Assembly: GCA_963969345.1 (NCBI GenBank)
Contig: OZ017770.1
Location: forward strand, 1,187,246-1,251,245
Direction: 5' to 3'
DNA length: 64,000 nucleotides
Source of the DNA: Turbatrix aceti
Lineage: Eukaryota; Nematoda; Chromadorea; Rhabditida; Panagrolaimidae
Part shown: positions 33,927 through 47,562 of the stretch, piece after piece
Position numbering within the stretch: the stretch's first letter is position 1
How the letters are laid out: each line of letters opens with the position of its first letter
Program-made: the position numbers and the translations under genes
Notes under the pieces: model-generated
What the model saw: only the letters and a program-made list of their open reading frames with translations
Databases searched by the model: none
What the model was told of the DNA's origin: nothing

Positions 33927-36570
33927 GTTCTGCGTTTTGGAATTTCCAACAACTTTCGTATTTGTTAGAACGATGAGATCAGTCTTTTATTTGAAAATTT
34001 TTAATTTTGTGATAATACGTGGTAGAATTTGCTTGCTTTTTTTTCATAAAATGATTTCTCGATGCTGATGTTTTTTTGGTTCTTTCTTTGCGAATTCAAA
34101 CATTTGAGATACATTTAAAAATACAATTTAAAATGTATTTATTCTGCTTTCATTAAAACGTGAAAAAAATTGACTATAATGTATTCAATAAAAAATGTGA
34201 TTTTATTGCAATTACATTATTTTTTTTCATGGACAGCTTTTGGAAGCGCTATTTTTCCGTCATGAAAATTGCACACCGTTGATCCAAGCTTTTCATACAA
34301 CAAAAGTATTGTACTAGCTATAAGCCATAAAAAATACAAAAAAGATGTGTACATAATTGCAGCCATTCGTGTTTATTGGCTTTTGCCTGCGCTGATGTGC
34401 ACACTAATAAAAAAATCCAGTAAGGGCAAACCGATTGCGATTGTAATAGACATGGCAGAGTTTTCGTGCGCGCAGTGCAGCTCGACTCAACCCGACATAA
34501 AAGTTTATTTGGCTGAAATCATACATCAGAAGAATAATATGAAATATCATAGATTACAAGCAAAACGTCATGCACGAAGGCGTTATCCAACTGTCTCGAG
34601 GCAAATAATTAAAAGAAAGTAAACTAAACTATTACTGTTGCTGATAAAAATGATAAACATATGCTCTGAAACATTTTTTGAATGAAGTTTGGCATCGTTT
34701 CACGCACACTCGGTCATGCTATGATTTTTAATTCTATTTTTCTCAGAACCGAAAATCCCGGTTGATCCGATCAAGCACAAACGCACAAAAAATGCAAATC
34801 AGTGGCACCACGGCAGAAAAAAATATTTGCAGCTTTTGTTAATTCACCGGCGAAAAAAGCTCGCGGAGTTCATGTCAGTGATTTTCTGATGCTTGTTGAA
34901 TTGAAATCTATACAGGTTGTTTTATTTATTTGTTTTCCGCCATACTTTTTGAACTTTTTTTTGTTATTTTTTTTCAGTCCCCCTGGCTCGGAATCACAAA
35001 TTTTAACTTTTCAACGTGTTTTGAAAACAAATTTTTACTTTTTTGTGTATTGTTTTCTGATGTGATTTTAGTAAACAACATCGCTGGTTCACTTTATGTG
35101 GTTTTTTGCAAAACAATACAGTTGCTCAAAAGAGGATTGGACTGTAAAATGTCAGGTCCAGTTTGCGATCGCCAATTCAGTCTCCCTGGCATAGTTCCGT
35201 CAATAGCTCGACTCGGCCAGCGATGACCTTTGAGCATATATCGAACTGCTGTCGTTTGTGCTGCTCCCCAGCACCCAAGATCAAGTTAACCACAGAAAAA
35301 GCTTTTAGTCGGCGGACAAGTGTAAACAGCTTTTTTATCAATGTCAAAATGAAAAAAAATATTTTTTACACACTATCACCCCATCCCTTCGCTTCAAAAT
35401 TATTCATAATGCAGCCATATTTTCTACGATTGCATTCAGGCAATCGTACATGATTCTGACATTATGAGCCCCATTATTCATAGCAATTGGCTCCGAAAGC
35501 AATTAGAAATCCCTTGGAAAAGCACACTGTATATTAATCAGTCTTTATTTCATAAAAAAGAAAATAACGTCAACAAAAAAATGAATCATCAATCACCTCG
35601 ACAACAGCCTATAAAATTTCTATTTCAAAGAGACTATGCCTACTACGCTCAATAGGTTGGAAAAAGGCCACAAAAGAGAAAGAGAGAGTGACAGAAATAA
35701 CAGCAAGAAAAACAAAAACAATAAAAAAGTAGACAAAATGTTCGCACAACCGACAGAATTTTTTTATCACTTTTTTTTCGAAACGCAATGTCTCTGGATC
35801 TCCCGTAGATGTGACGGTAGCATTTGACAAAGCATAAATCAGGTTTTTTTAACACTTGATAAAAGTCAGATACGAGAAATAGAGGGATGTGATATATCAT
35901 AGAATTTGTATTTAAGGAAAAATCTATACGAAAAAATTGGATACGATGGTCTTGAGCACTACAGTCATAGTCAAATGTCACGATAAACAGCTGTCCCGCT
36001 AGAGAATAAAAAACAAGAGAGAATAGTGAGTGTGTACATTATATGATAAATTCGTCCAAGAAGAGTTGTATCAAAATGCTAGGCACACACACTGAACCGA
36101 AAAAGAAATAACAACAATATCCATGAAGAAAAAGATACGCACCAAAAGTATATTCAAATATCTTGTTCAATAAAAAAATAGAAACCAGGTCACCAAAAAA
36201 ATGTAATAAAAAAAGTAACACCACGAAATACACATATTATTTATGTATTCAAATTAGCTCTACAAAAATCTGAACTACGATCGTAGTTGTTGGACTCGCC
36301 AAGAAAGAAGGCGATGGAGGTGAGCCACTCAGTCGGCAGGGAGTAGGGCGATGCTGTCAAGATGCTTACTCGGAAGGAGAAGGAAAAGAAAACAGAATCC
36401 CAAATTAAATTGCAAAACAAAAAATTAAACGTAGGTTGCAAATTACGAATAGACGAAAACTGTCAAGGCAAGTTTGGTACGATGCAAAAAGCAGAAGAGA
36501 ATTGGTACCGGATAAGGAACACAAAAGCTATTTGAGAGAAAACAAACACCCAGTTTGGCAGCCATCTGAT
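33927..36570. other. Intergenic, convergent gene ends
   Basis: AT-rich 2.6 kb between the unknown plus-strand gene and the 3' end of larp-1. It probably includes a long larp-1 3'UTR. Scattered short frames have no splice context. Nothing recognised. Confidence 0.45.
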
Positions 36571-39500
36571 TTAAGCCTCAACAGTTGCGTCTGTAGCATC
36601 AGCAGCAGTCTAAAACCACCGGGAGTATTGGGAAGACTCAGAAGGCTATTATACCTTTTCGGTCAGTTTCTTGAATTTGGACATTTCGCAAGCAAGCTCA
36701 GGAAGAACCTCGAGTTGGGAGGAAATTTTCGAGTGGCGAATGAAATCGATAAATCTCTGCAGACCGGCGTTGAAGCCTCGCTTGATGTCTGCGAGAACTT
36801 CGTCTTGGAAGTCCTTGTACAGCGTGGGACGGAAACGCTTGTCAAGACCGTAAGAGTAGAAGCGGAAGAGAGCTTCGATGCCATAACGATGACTGAAACC
36901 AAACAAAAAATAAATAAAACATAGAAAAATATAAAAACATACCCAGAGTTGGCATCTTCGGTAGCAAGACGACGGAATTCGTTGTACATGCTCTTGTTGA
37001 ATGAATCACGCAGGAAATTACCCCAGAAGCGGTAGAGAGTCTGCATTTCACCGACGTCAAAGCCCATAGCTTTGCGCTGCTTGAGGCAACTGTCACGCCA
37101 CTCGGTGTACACCTATAAACAATGACGGCATTTTATAAAACAATATTTCTAATAAAGCAAAAACATACCTGAGGTTTGTAGCCGTGCTTGTAAAGAATAG
37201 AAAACGGATGATCATCTGGGAGACCAGGTTCCATCGATCCGTTGCTATCTTTCGCCTTGACCTTTTCGGGTGTCGACTTAGTACCGAGTACCCAACCAAT
37301 GGACTGCGAAACAGCGACGGGCTCGGCAAATGTCACTTTGGCTGCCTTTTTGGCGCGGCGTTCCTTGTTGGTGGCAATAGCGGGGTAGAAGCGAGGTAGG
37401 GGTTCGGTAGCTTCGCGCTTTGCTACTGGACTACGAGGCTAAAAAATATCAAAAAAAAATAACGGCTTTTCTTAAAAAACATAAAAAAAGCCATACCAAT
37501 GCTGCGTTGGCTGCGGCACGTTCCATAGCCTTTTGCTTCCAAATCGAAGCTCCAGATTGCGATCCCTGGGAAGTGTTAGACTCTGAGGTCGAAGCGGGAG
37601 GGGGGGCCGGAGCCGCGGTTTCCGCAGCAGCTTCAGCTGACTTCGTTGGAGGTGACGTTTTTACGTCAACGGATTTCTTCAGTTCTTGGAACTGTTCCTC
37701 GGAGGCAATATTGATTTTCTGAAAAAAAGCTATTCAGAAAATTAAACTAAAAAAGTTATAAAAACTCACAGGAGGAGCAACCTTGGCATCAGCGAGCCAT
37801 AATTCTTCTTCGTAGCGACGAAGACCGTGCTCCATCTCTTCGTTGAAGCGCTGGTTACGCTCCGAGCGCTTGGTTGCATCACCAGTACGATCGAGAGTTC
37901 TCTTGGCATTCTCAGTGACTACGATGAGCTGGTCAATGTTGGCATCCGTGATATCTTCTTGCAACTCGGAGGAGCTGTGCGAAGAAGACGATCGGCGAAT
38001 TCGAATGTTGGCAAGTTCGGGGCCGAGTTCGCTGTCAAACTGGAAATCGAGGTCCGGCTGACGGTTGCTGCTGCTTCGGCGAACGCTCGAGACAACGGTC
38101 TGCTTTCCCTTCTTGCCACGCTTCGTCTTGACCTCCTGCCAGTCATCGACTTCTTCAGCACCAGTCACTGGGGTTGCAGAGACGGTCGACGAAGTCTCGC
38201 TGCGCTCAACGGAGCTCTGCTTGCTGGAGGGTTCCGAAGCAACGACAGGTTCGGGCTGGACAACCTTGGGCTGAGGTTTGGGGGGCGCAACCTTGACCTT
38301 TTCAACTTGAGGTTTGATCTGTGCAGTTGGAGGAGGCGCGGCCACCTGAGGCTGCTTGGGTACGAAAGCAGGCAGTGCAGCAGTCGTAGTAGCCGGAGTC
38401 GGAGTCGGAGGCTCAGAAGGGGTCTGTGGACCTTCATCGACGGGTGCCTGGGGTTCGTCGACGGCTTTTTCGGACTCAGATGCAGAAGCATCGTCTGTAG
38501 TCTCATCGGATGATTCCGTTTCGGAAGCGCTAACATTGTCTTGTGGGCGAAGATTAGCGGCAATCTCGCTGTCGATGACAGTCTTTGAATTGACAGGGTC
38601 GGCGATCGTAATAATACGTTTCAGAGAATGCTCCATAGTTTTGGCACGGATGTTTTCAGGAGAATTCTCATCGTTGAGAGACCAGTTTTGTGCGGGATTT
38701 TTGGGACGAACTTTGTAGCCGCTAGGATGCATCTCAATGACATCGCTAGCCTTGATGCTGTCGATTATGATATTGAGATCCTGCGTAAGACGGGTTACAC
38801 GAGGGAAGCTGGCAATAAGACTGACAGAAAGATATCCCTCAGGATCCATCTTTCTGCGAAGGAAGAAATCTTTTTGAAGATTTTCGTCCGACAGGTAATA
38901 ATCTACCTGGTTGCGTACCATGTCTCGGAGCTGCTGAGGAGTTCTGGTAAATGTAGGTCCCAGCAGAGGCATGTTGCGAGGAATGGGTCCAAGCACGTAG
39001 GGTACGATGGGGAAAAGCTCGGGCGAGATGAGAGGCGTCGGTGTCGGGGGCACCGAAGCCGTGAGTGAAGAATCAGCGGATTCGGGTCGAGAAGCAGCAA
39101 CCGAAACGTTGGCCGCGGGAACGGGAGCGGCAGCAACATGAGGAGGGGAAGCATCACTTGCGTCACCGGCAGCGCTGATAGTAGGAGAAGCCTTGTTGGC
39201 CACGCCGTTCTGCTCTGGCTTGTTCGGGGGTGCTGGGACGCTGGGGGCCGCAGCGACAACCGGGGGAACAATCGGAGGCGGAATGACATATGGAGGAGGG
39301 CTGAAGAAAGGCGGATACATGGTGAACGGCATCTGGCTCATCAAAGCACGGCTCTGGTCAAACGCATAGCGCGTGTCAAATGGCGGAACACCAGACATGG
39401 CGTAGAACTGAGCGCATTGACGCTCCATTTGTTCCATGTAGTCAAAGACTTCTTCCTTGGGTGTATCCGCAACTTCGTCCCAATCAGGGAGCGGTCCGCG

Positions 39501-42500
39501 GTTGCGCTTAGCATTCGGGTTGTTCTTTCCATTATCAGATTTTTCACCGTTTTCTTCCTTCTTTACCCCGCTTCCAGAAGCATTTTCACTGTTTTGAGCA
39601 TTAAGAACATCAGCAGCATTGCGATGCCAGTAGAACTGATTGTTTGTGCGACTGTTGTTACGATAACTATAATCACCGCGTCCACGCCTGTTGCCACCCT
39701 GTGTGCCGCCTCTCGATGTCGAGGCATTTTGACCGTAGTTATTTGTTGTAACCTGTGAAGAGCCAACACTCTGTCCCTGTGGTTGTTGTTCGTCATTCTT
39801 TCGCTTGCTCTGATTCTTGCCTTGTTGTCCGCGTACGTTTCGTCCCGTAAAAGCAGTAGGCGGCATGTTATCTTCGTCTCTCTGTCCGAGGGATTGTGAC
39901 TGCGATTGATGGTTAGGCTGCTGTTGCTTTTGATGCATTTCAGGAGATGATGTGCTTGAAGAATTCGGATTCTGAATTCCTTCAACTCGTCCTCCACCAG
40001 AACCTCCTTTCTTCCAGCCTTGACTTCCCGAGTGTTGATAGTAATAGCCGTTAGAACTGTCGTCAAAGTACCTGAAAAAAATTAATTAATCAAAAAGTCA
40101 TTATGCCCACTCAATACACAACCGTCCCTAGATGAAAAAAACATCCTCCTACGCTCAAACATATCCAAACTCGTATTTCTGTACTTTTTTGAAATGCGTG
40201 CCTACCACACTATCGTAGTTTTTTTACACACAATAGATACAAAAAAATATAACGCAAAGCAATAAAAAACCGTATAATGATCTACGAACACAGCAAATGA
40301 GAGCAAAGCTAACCGGAGAATCATGAACGCCCCCATAGCAATCAAGGCGCAATGTGTTGAAAAAAGTTGCTGTAAGCTCCAAAAAAAATGGTGGTACGCA
40401 AAAACACGCAAGCCGGACAAAAACAGGAGTGTAAATGCATCACAAAAAAAACATACAAGGCAACGCCATGAATGCAAAAAAACAACGAAAGCAGTGTACA
40501 TGGAAGAAGTACGTAGGCATACGTCAAGTCGGGCAATCAAATACATAAAGTGTCATCGTTTCGAAATAGTTAGAAGTGTTATTAAGAAGGACACAAAATT
40601 AGATGACCACTGAGAGAGCACATAAAATGACTTCAATTTTGCACCGTGCTACAAAAAACAATAACGACTACATTACCTTCCAAATATCAAGGGAAATGCT
40701 TATATGCGCGACCACAAACAAGAACGGCACAATTTAGCTTACAACATGTAACTACGTGAAATGTGCCGCGTGTAAAAAATATTTTATCAAAGAACTAAAA
40801 AGGGAGAAAAAGGAGGCAAGGGCATGTCGTCGGGCAAGGCAAGAAACAAACGAAACCTCGCCCTCTGTTGGACGCTGTTTCTTCTTATGCTCTGTGTGTA
40901 GGCTGTAGTAGTGGTGAAAAACTCTCTCGTTCTGCTCTGGCCATCACTATAGAAAGACTTGAACACGTCGTAGGCAGTGAGGAAAAAAAACGACATATAC
41001 CAACGTTGAATGAGGGCAAACAGAGAAAAAGAGCACGTAAAAAACCCTCTTTTCGTTTTTTTGTTGTTGCATAAAAATCTGCTGGAGATACGGTTCCAAA
41101 ACAAAATATCTATAAACCAGAGTTGTTCGATGCTCACCAAATTGCTCCTGCTCACTGCTCGCTCCTGCTCAGCTCACGAGCGCGAGCGGAGCGAGCGCGA
41201 AAAATTGGAGTGCTCAATGAGCATGAGCAGAGCGAGCACGAAAAATTGGAGTGCTCAAAGAGCGCGAGCAGAGCGAGCGCGATAAATTTTCAAATGAGCA
41301 CTGCTCACTACAAATTCAGTGCTACAAATACTAAAATACTGGTAGTTTCGATCAAAAACACGATGTTGGGGGTATCTCCAAGCAATATGCGGTCTTTCTT
41401 TTAGAAAAGGACTGAATTTGTGACTCAAAATTCACTTTTCTTGTGTGAGCCATTTTCGCTCATTGCTCGCTCCTGCTCGACTCACGAGCGTGAGCAGAGC
41501 AAGAGCAGAGGATCTGAGAATAAAAGAGCGCGAGCGGAGCGAGCGCGAAAATTTTAGGAACTCAAAGAGCATGAGCAGAGCGAGCACGGAAAATTGAATT
41601 GCTCAAAGAGCGCGAGCAGAGCGAGCACTGAAAATTGTCGAATTGAACAACTCTGCTATAAACACCACTTGCACAGTACAACATCAAATTGCTCTCTTAT
41701 CCGAAATCATTCCTGTCCCTAAAAAAGGTAGTGCGTTGGCCACATTCATATCAGAAGAGTCGTCGTGCGTCGATGTATGTATGCATGCAATACGTGTGTG
41801 TTAGTGAATAGATGTGAGGAGTATAATTCATTCAAGTAAGCACGACATACAACACACACATCGGCTCTAGAGAAATACACAGCGGTATATACGTTGACGT
41901 TCACTTTTTTGACAGAGAGCACTTCCTTTGTAGCTTAATGCAAGCTGACAAGCATGTACAGCGCGGTTTCTACCTATTAGCCAAAAAATAATGGAAGAAA
42001 CAAGGGAGATAAACAACTTCTGTCTTTTAATAAGTATCAAGGGGTGGTAAGAGTATGACATAAAAATAGAGTAATCGAACAAAGTATTAATAAACGTCCA
42101 CTACGACACACGGCATAAAACCAATTGGAATACAAAGTTTTATCCGCAAGAAGATTACTGCCTTTTTTGAGTTTTTTTATAGATGCAATGGTGTTTGCTT
42201 GCTTATTTTTTCTCGGGATGGATAACAAAAAAAACAGAGAGCTAAGTTAACGGAGCTAGTCGCAATGCCTTCCTTCCCTCCCTATCCAGCTGGCAATAGT
42301 CATACCGCGTTTGCTACCACTTTCCAAGCTTGAATAAAGGCCTGCCACAAGACATAAGCCGTCATCTTTTTAGCATATAAGACATATTAATTTTTTTACC
42401 CAAGAAGAAGAAAAAAGAGCAACATTTACAGCTGCTTTCGTTTTTTTATACGTACTATGCAAAAATAAACAAGAGTGTCCTTTTTTTGTGCACCTAACAC

Positions 42501-43736
42501 GAGGTACAGGGAAGAGAAGGCCCGGTGTTTCGACCTTCACCACATCATTCCTATACCAATATTCTGGCATGCAAAAAAACACCCCGATGTCAGTACAGAA
42601 CCCACTCAGCCAGACACGCTGCAGAAAAGGTTATAATGAACCAGGCCTAAAGATGAAGATACGAACACATGAAAATAAAAAGTGTGTGCGGTTATTGTAA
42701 CACGGAAAAAAAGGAAAAGTTGTTCGTGTGCAACTTGGTTCATTAGAAATGCCATGCTGTCCTAACCCCAAGACAGTCTATGAAGAAAAAACAACTCACC
42801 AGTAATCTTGATCTTCGACTTCTTCGGCGCCGTTGACATTTTCATTAGGAGTCGGTCTACCGTTCGCTAAAAACGCTTACAATTAGACTAACGCAACCGG
42901 ACTTTTATAAATAATAAAACCTTGAGCTTTGCGTGACGATTTGTTGCGCCGGACGGGACGATGCGCATTGTAGTCGACATCAATGTCCACCTTTTTCCAG
43001 TTGTTTTTCAACACCTTTTGGCTTCTTCCGTTAGGACTTGCACTCTTGGAAGTCTGTTTAGCCGTCTGAAAAGGTGCCAATTAAACATGAAAAAAGTACC
43101 ATAAAACCAACGTGATTCTGAGCAGTTTGTGAGATTGTCTCAGTTGATGCACGCTTCGACGACACGTGACCCGTGGTATTTTGAATGTTTTGGTGTAGAG
43201 CAGGCCAGTCCTCCAGCGATTTGTCCAAAGCCTTGACCGGAGCCGTGGTTGCCGGAGTTCCACGAGCAGCAGGTACCGGAGCGTTGGCAGTTGCTGAATT
43301 GGACTGAGAACCTTTGTTTTGCATAGAACCATTCTGGTCTGAAACTATCAGATGATTACAAACCAGGCTTTGGAGAGGTGGGGATATATAAAAACGTACC
43401 AGCAGAGTTTGCGTTATTCTGCTGGAACCATGGATTTACACTAGGAGAAGTCTTTGGAGTGGTAGCGATCGCTGGTTGTTCAGCGTTTTCAACGACCTCA
43501 GGAGCAAGCGAATCACCCTTGGAAGCGGCATCTGTCTTCTGGTGCTTGGAGCGTTCCTTGGACTGAGATTGCTTCTTCTTTGTGGGTTTCGACTCGTTGG
43601 GAGCTTCTGTCGTGGTTGAGGCTGTCATACTTGGTTTAGAGATCTCGTTTTGGCTTTTTGTTTTTTGAAGAATGGGAAATGACTCGTTGGCTTCGTCTCC
43701 AGACACAATCTGAGCAAACGATAACCTTTTGGTCAT
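36571..43736 (-). CDS. larp-1: La-related protein LARP1
   Basis: Ten exons in phase: 43736-43400, 43338-43112, 43065-42921, 42866-42800, 40071-37770, 37718-37497, 37438-37169, 37112-36943, 36892-36655, 36609-36571; 1338 residues. The La motif is in the large exon ([20 protein letters not shown], then [14 protein letters not shown]). The DM15/LARP1 C-terminal repeats follow: [30 protein letters not shown] and YKDFQDEVL. In between are long disordered Gln/Asn-, Gly- and Pro-rich stretches. LARP1 binds the cap and TOP motif of ribosomal-protein mRNAs through DM15 and controls their translation downstream of TOR; the worm protein acts in the germline. The short last exon is an inference: a frame-preserving donor after LTEK joins an exon ending TVEA; reading through would instead stop two codons later. 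The fourth intron is 2.7 kb, against about 50 bp elsewhere. Confidence 0.95.
41140..41310. repeat. GAGC-rich palindromic repeat, cluster 1
   Basis: Units of the form GAGCGCGAGCGGAGCGAGCGCG alternate with AAAAATTGGAGTGCTCAA spacers, three in a row. They are preceded by an inverted run of GCTC units (GCTCCTGCTCACTGCTCGC). The inverted halves could pair into a GC-rich hairpin. Confidence 0.75.
41455..41645. repeat. GAGC-rich palindromic repeat, cluster 2
   Basis: A second copy of the cluster about 300 bp on. TGCTCGCTCCTGCTCGACTC is followed by GAGCGTGAGCAGAGCAAGAG, then three further GAGC-type units with AAAATT spacers. The base composition stands out from the AT-rich intron. Confidence 0.75.
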
Positions 43737-44845
43737 GTGTACCTGTTTAAACTTCGCCAATACCAAGCCTTTTTTGCGAGCTCTGAAAAAAATCATCAAA
43801 ATCAGTTGCGATCGAGCCTAAATCACTTCATCAGTAGCACAATACACGTAGCGTAAGAGATCAACAAAAATTTGAGGCATTACTATTTAATAGGCAAAGC
43901 AAAACCAACGTTTTCACGAAAAATCGATCAAAAAACTATGCTACTCGACTAAAAATCACTCACTGATATTTGCGTCTATTTTTCTCATTTATGCGCCTAT
44001 AAACCCTCTCAAAATGCAGTACAATCGCTAGATCAAGGTTATCAAGGTTGGATATGTATCCATCATACAAAGATATCACCAGACTAACAAAAAAATCATA
44101 ACAAATCAGAAAGAACGTACAACACAGGTGAAAAAGAAGAGACAGAGACGAACAGCAGCACTGCTGCTCACTCAGTCAACGCTCGCAAGCGTGAATGCGA
44201 TGGGACAAACAGTAGTATACTAGTGCACTGGCGCGAATTCAAACCGATACACAACATTTTTTTGTGTTGCTTGATAACGGAGAAGCCTCGGCGACAACAA
44301 TATGACAAAAAACGGAGAACGTTGAGCGCAATTTTAGGCCTAATATTTTTTGTCATTTTTACCAAATTACGCAACGTAAATAAATCATGAAGGGGTCGGA
44401 AAGTGACAGAGGTTGCGGGCAATAAATCGATAAGCAAACAACAACTTTTTTTTTGCAACTTTGATCCAAGAGATTTGCGAAGCCAATACCTCTCAGTTAA
44501 AAATAGGGTATTAAAGTCTCATACTGTGATGTCAATTATGGAAAGACAAGTCTCACTCGCCGGCTCGCGGAACCACCCTCTCCGTCTGTCGCGGCAGCTA
44601 AGACTGACTGACTGAATTACTCCTACACGCGAATGCGACTGCGTGCGCGTTTCTTCTGAGAGCCGAATGACACGAACAGCAAAATCATCACTTGCAGATT
44701 GCAGAAAGGCGGAATTTTACAAAAAAATTATTCATGGAATTCTGACGCATGCGTATGATTCGCTTCATGACACGTATTGCAGCAACAGACAAACAAATCG
44801 CTGTAAATCATCATTTTTTTCCTCATGTCTTGCCTATGTTTTCTT
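43737..44845. other. Divergent region larp-1 / SMARCAL1
   Basis: Contains the larp-1 leader with a probable acceptor (TTTAAACAG) 6 bases before its ATG and a further acceptor near 43783. Also holds the upstream region of the SMARCAL1 gene. Nothing else recognised. Confidence 0.45.
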
Positions 44846-44856
44846 GACGCGAAAAT
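44846..44856 (+). promoter_or_regulatory. GACGCGAAAAT element
   Basis: GACGCGAAAAT lies 60 bases before the SMARCAL1 start. It is identical to elements at 7080 and 49154 and is E2F-like in reverse complement. Confidence 0.4.
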
Positions 44857-44897
44857 GACTTTCGTTTTTGAACTGCGTTTTTTAAAACTTGAATGTT

Positions 44898-44910
44898 TGT
44901 TGCCTTGCAG
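44898..44910 (+). promoter_or_regulatory. SL acceptor of SMARCAL1 gene
   Basis: TTGTTGCCTTGCAG ends 5 bases before the ATG at 44916. Trans-splice acceptor inferred. Confidence 0.5.
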
Positions 44911-44915
44911 GGTGA

Positions 44916-47135
44916 ATGGATGACGCTCAGCGTCGACGAATGGAGCAGCAGCGTGCTGCTGCTCTTCTTCGACGACAACAAGCTCAAGCTCAGCGTCCGC
45001 AACTTCCTGTTGCGGCGCCTTCTGCTCCACGGGCTGCTTCAATGCCTCGTCCACCGCCTCCAAGACCTGCTTTCGCAACTGGCGGTCCTGTGTCTTCTCG
45101 CTTCTACAATCGTACTCAATCTGCTCACCCGTATGGCCGCGGCAACTCAAATCAGTTTGCTCGCTTTCCGTCGTTTAACAACCAAAATGCCTTTCCGCGA
45201 CCTATGAATGCTAACTTGTCCAAAGCTGAGTTTTCCATTGTTTCCCGGGACTTGTTCAAGGTAAGTGATCACATTCTCAGTGGAATTTCAACAATTCTGC
45301 GTTTTAGGTTCAATTCACTGGAGTTCAATACGATGTCCAGCGTCGGTTCGCATCGCTTGCTCGGTTCAATCGTGGCGACATATATAACTTTCCTTGGAGC
45401 GCTCACCAGGCGGCTGTTGATCTTTGTAAAGAGCTCAACATCTCGGTTTCCGATATTCCAAAGGGATTGCTTCGTGAATGGCGTACCCAGACCAACACCG
45501 AAGTCCGAGACGACGAGCTGCTCAGAATCGACGACAGTCTCGTCTCTGTTCTTCGTCCATTTCAACGCATTGGTATCAAGTGAGTTTTCCTCTAACTGAA
45601 GCCAGCTGACAAAAATGTGTTTTAGGTTTGGCATCTCAAAAAATGGTCGTGTTCTCGTCGCCGACGACATGGGTCTGGGCAAGACGATTCAGGGTCTTGG
45701 AATTGCTCGTTATTACCGCGAAGAATGGCCTCTGCTTATCGTTTGTCCCTCATCAGTGAAGACATCCTGGATTGATTCGATCGAGCGCTTCCTGCCGACG
45801 TGCACCGTGAAAGCTATGGACACTTCCAAGGACGTCTACCCAGCGACTGTCAACATCGATACTGTTTTTGTCACCAGCTATGATATGCTTACAAGGAACA
45901 CTGCATTTGTCAAAAACAAACCTCGGGTTTTGATTTTTGTACGTTATTTCATTTTCCCGATAGAAAAATGTAAAACATTTCTATGATTTTCAGGACGAAA
46001 GCCATCTGCTGAAAACCGGTGACTCCCGTCGGACGAAAGCTGCCCAAGAATTGGCAATTACCGCTTCGCGTGTTATTCTTCTCAGCGGTACGCCGGCTAT
46101 TTCGCGACCTGTTGAGTTGTTCCCTCAAGTCAAGATGCTTAACCCAAGAATTTTCCCGAACTTCACAGAGTACGCGATGAGGTATTGCGACGGCCAGATG
46201 ACAAATTACGGCCTGCAAGCAAAAGGCGCTACTCATACTGACGTAAGTTTGTGCATTTTTATTTCTTTCATGCTGAATGCAATATTCAGGAACTGAAACT
46301 TGTGCTGAATGATTTGGTCATGATCCGGCGTGAAAAATCCGATGTGGATCATATGCTGCCTACGAAAACCCGCACGATCGTCACCCTCAAGGATTCCAAC
46401 ATCAATACGCGGCTTTCGTCGCTCGAAGAACTTCGTAAAAAGACAGGAAATGTCAGCTTGAAGGGCAACGGTTGGAACAACTCTACCATTCTGGAATTCT
46501 TTCGTGAAACCGCCGTGGCGAAGGCTCCTGCCAGCGTTGACTACATTCTCAACATGCTGAAGGAGCGCGACACATCGGAGAAGTTGCTGGTGTTTGGTCA
46601 TCACTCATTCACCCTCGACACTGTCTGCGCGGCACTTTCTCGTGAGAATATCCGTCATATCCGCATCGACGGCACGACCATGAATCGGGGCGAGCTGTGC
46701 AACGACTTTCAAACTGATCCGAAAGTTCGTGTTGCTGTTCTGAGTCTTACAGCTGCCGGTGTGGGCATCACACTTACCGCTGCTTCTTTGGTGGTTTTTG
46801 CCGAGCTGTACTTTGTTCCTGGTGTAAGTTTCCTTTTTATGCAGTGCATTTATGCTTATATTTATTTTTAGGCGCTGCTGCAAGCCGAAGACCGTGTTCA
46901 TCGTCTTGGACAAACTAAACCTGTGGAGATTTACTATCTCGTTGCCAACAAGACGGCCGATGAACAAATCATGAGAATTATCCAGGGCAAACTCGATGTT
47001 CTCCGGACGATTGATCTCAACAGCGGAAACTTCCACGCTGCGGACAACGTTGTTCTTGATTCGCGTCACAAACCCATTAATTCGTTTTTCAAAGCATTGA
47101 GCTCTACTACGGATACGGTTACGATTGATGATTGA
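44916..47135 (+). CDS. smrc-1: SMARCAL1-type annealing helicase
   Basis: Six exons in phase: 44916-45260, 45308-45579, 45626-45938, 45994-46242, 46290-46823, 46872-47135; 658 residues. The N-terminus is Gln/Arg/Pro-rich, followed by a HARP-type region (VQFTGVQYDVQRRF...YNFPWSAHQAAVDLC). The SNF2 core has motif I DDMGLGKTIQ, motif II DESH, motif III LLSGTPAISRPVELFPQ, motif V SLTAAGVGITLTAA and motif VI QAEDRVHRLGQ, all intact. The DESH box and the missing long insertions separate it from remodellers such as SNF2 or ISWI and point to SMARCAL1/HARP, an ATP-driven reannealing enzyme at stalled replication forks. No clear RPA-binding motif is obvious at the N-terminus. A partial copy and a full diverged copy lie downstream. 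Confidence 0.93.
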
Positions 47136-47562
47136 AGTCGGGTTTTTTGTTTTTGTTGTTTGTTTTGTATTGTGTCCATGAATTTTCTTGATAAACTAAA
47201 AAGTCGTGTCTCGATCGTTGTATGAATTGTATTATGAGGAAGTTTTTTTGTAAGTGATGTGTTTTTCGGAACACTGTGATTTAATTCAGCGTTTATTCTC
47301 GCACAACAAAAGTTACGGTAGATCAGCATGCATGACGCTCCTTCTATAGAAAAAAGCCGGGGGAATTCAAAAAGGTTGTGTGTGAAAAAAAAATGAATTC
47401 ATCAAAACCATTAGCGATATAGAAACGATGATAGGGATTTTTAAAAATGATGGTGACGTCGTCGCGAGTGGCAGGTTCTCATATTGACGATTCTTGACAT
47501 CACAGGGAGTCATCAAAAGACGTTGCTGGCGATTGCAGGGGTCGCCGTCGGGCCATAACAGA

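Larger units (their letters stand above)
40072..42799 (-). other. Long larp-1 intron
   Basis: A 2728-bp intron between WYFDD and the upstream exon, about fifty times longer than others here. Apart from the GAGC-rich repeat clusters no gene is visible. Its length suggests an internal promoter or enhancer for a shorter larp-1 transcript, but this is inference. Confidence 0.6.

Noticed and set aside
34269..34622. 117-codon plus-strand frame after the unknown helical gene
   Set aside because: Starts at TTG, has biased composition and no splice signals; not supported as a gene.
37770..40071. Long plus-strand frames opposite the large larp-1 exon
   Set aside because: They mirror the codon pattern of the real minus-strand exon and have no motifs or splice sites.
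41140..41645. GAGC repeats as a CRISPR array
   Set aside because: Spacers are similar to each other and the host is a eukaryote; the structure is a degenerate palindromic repeat.
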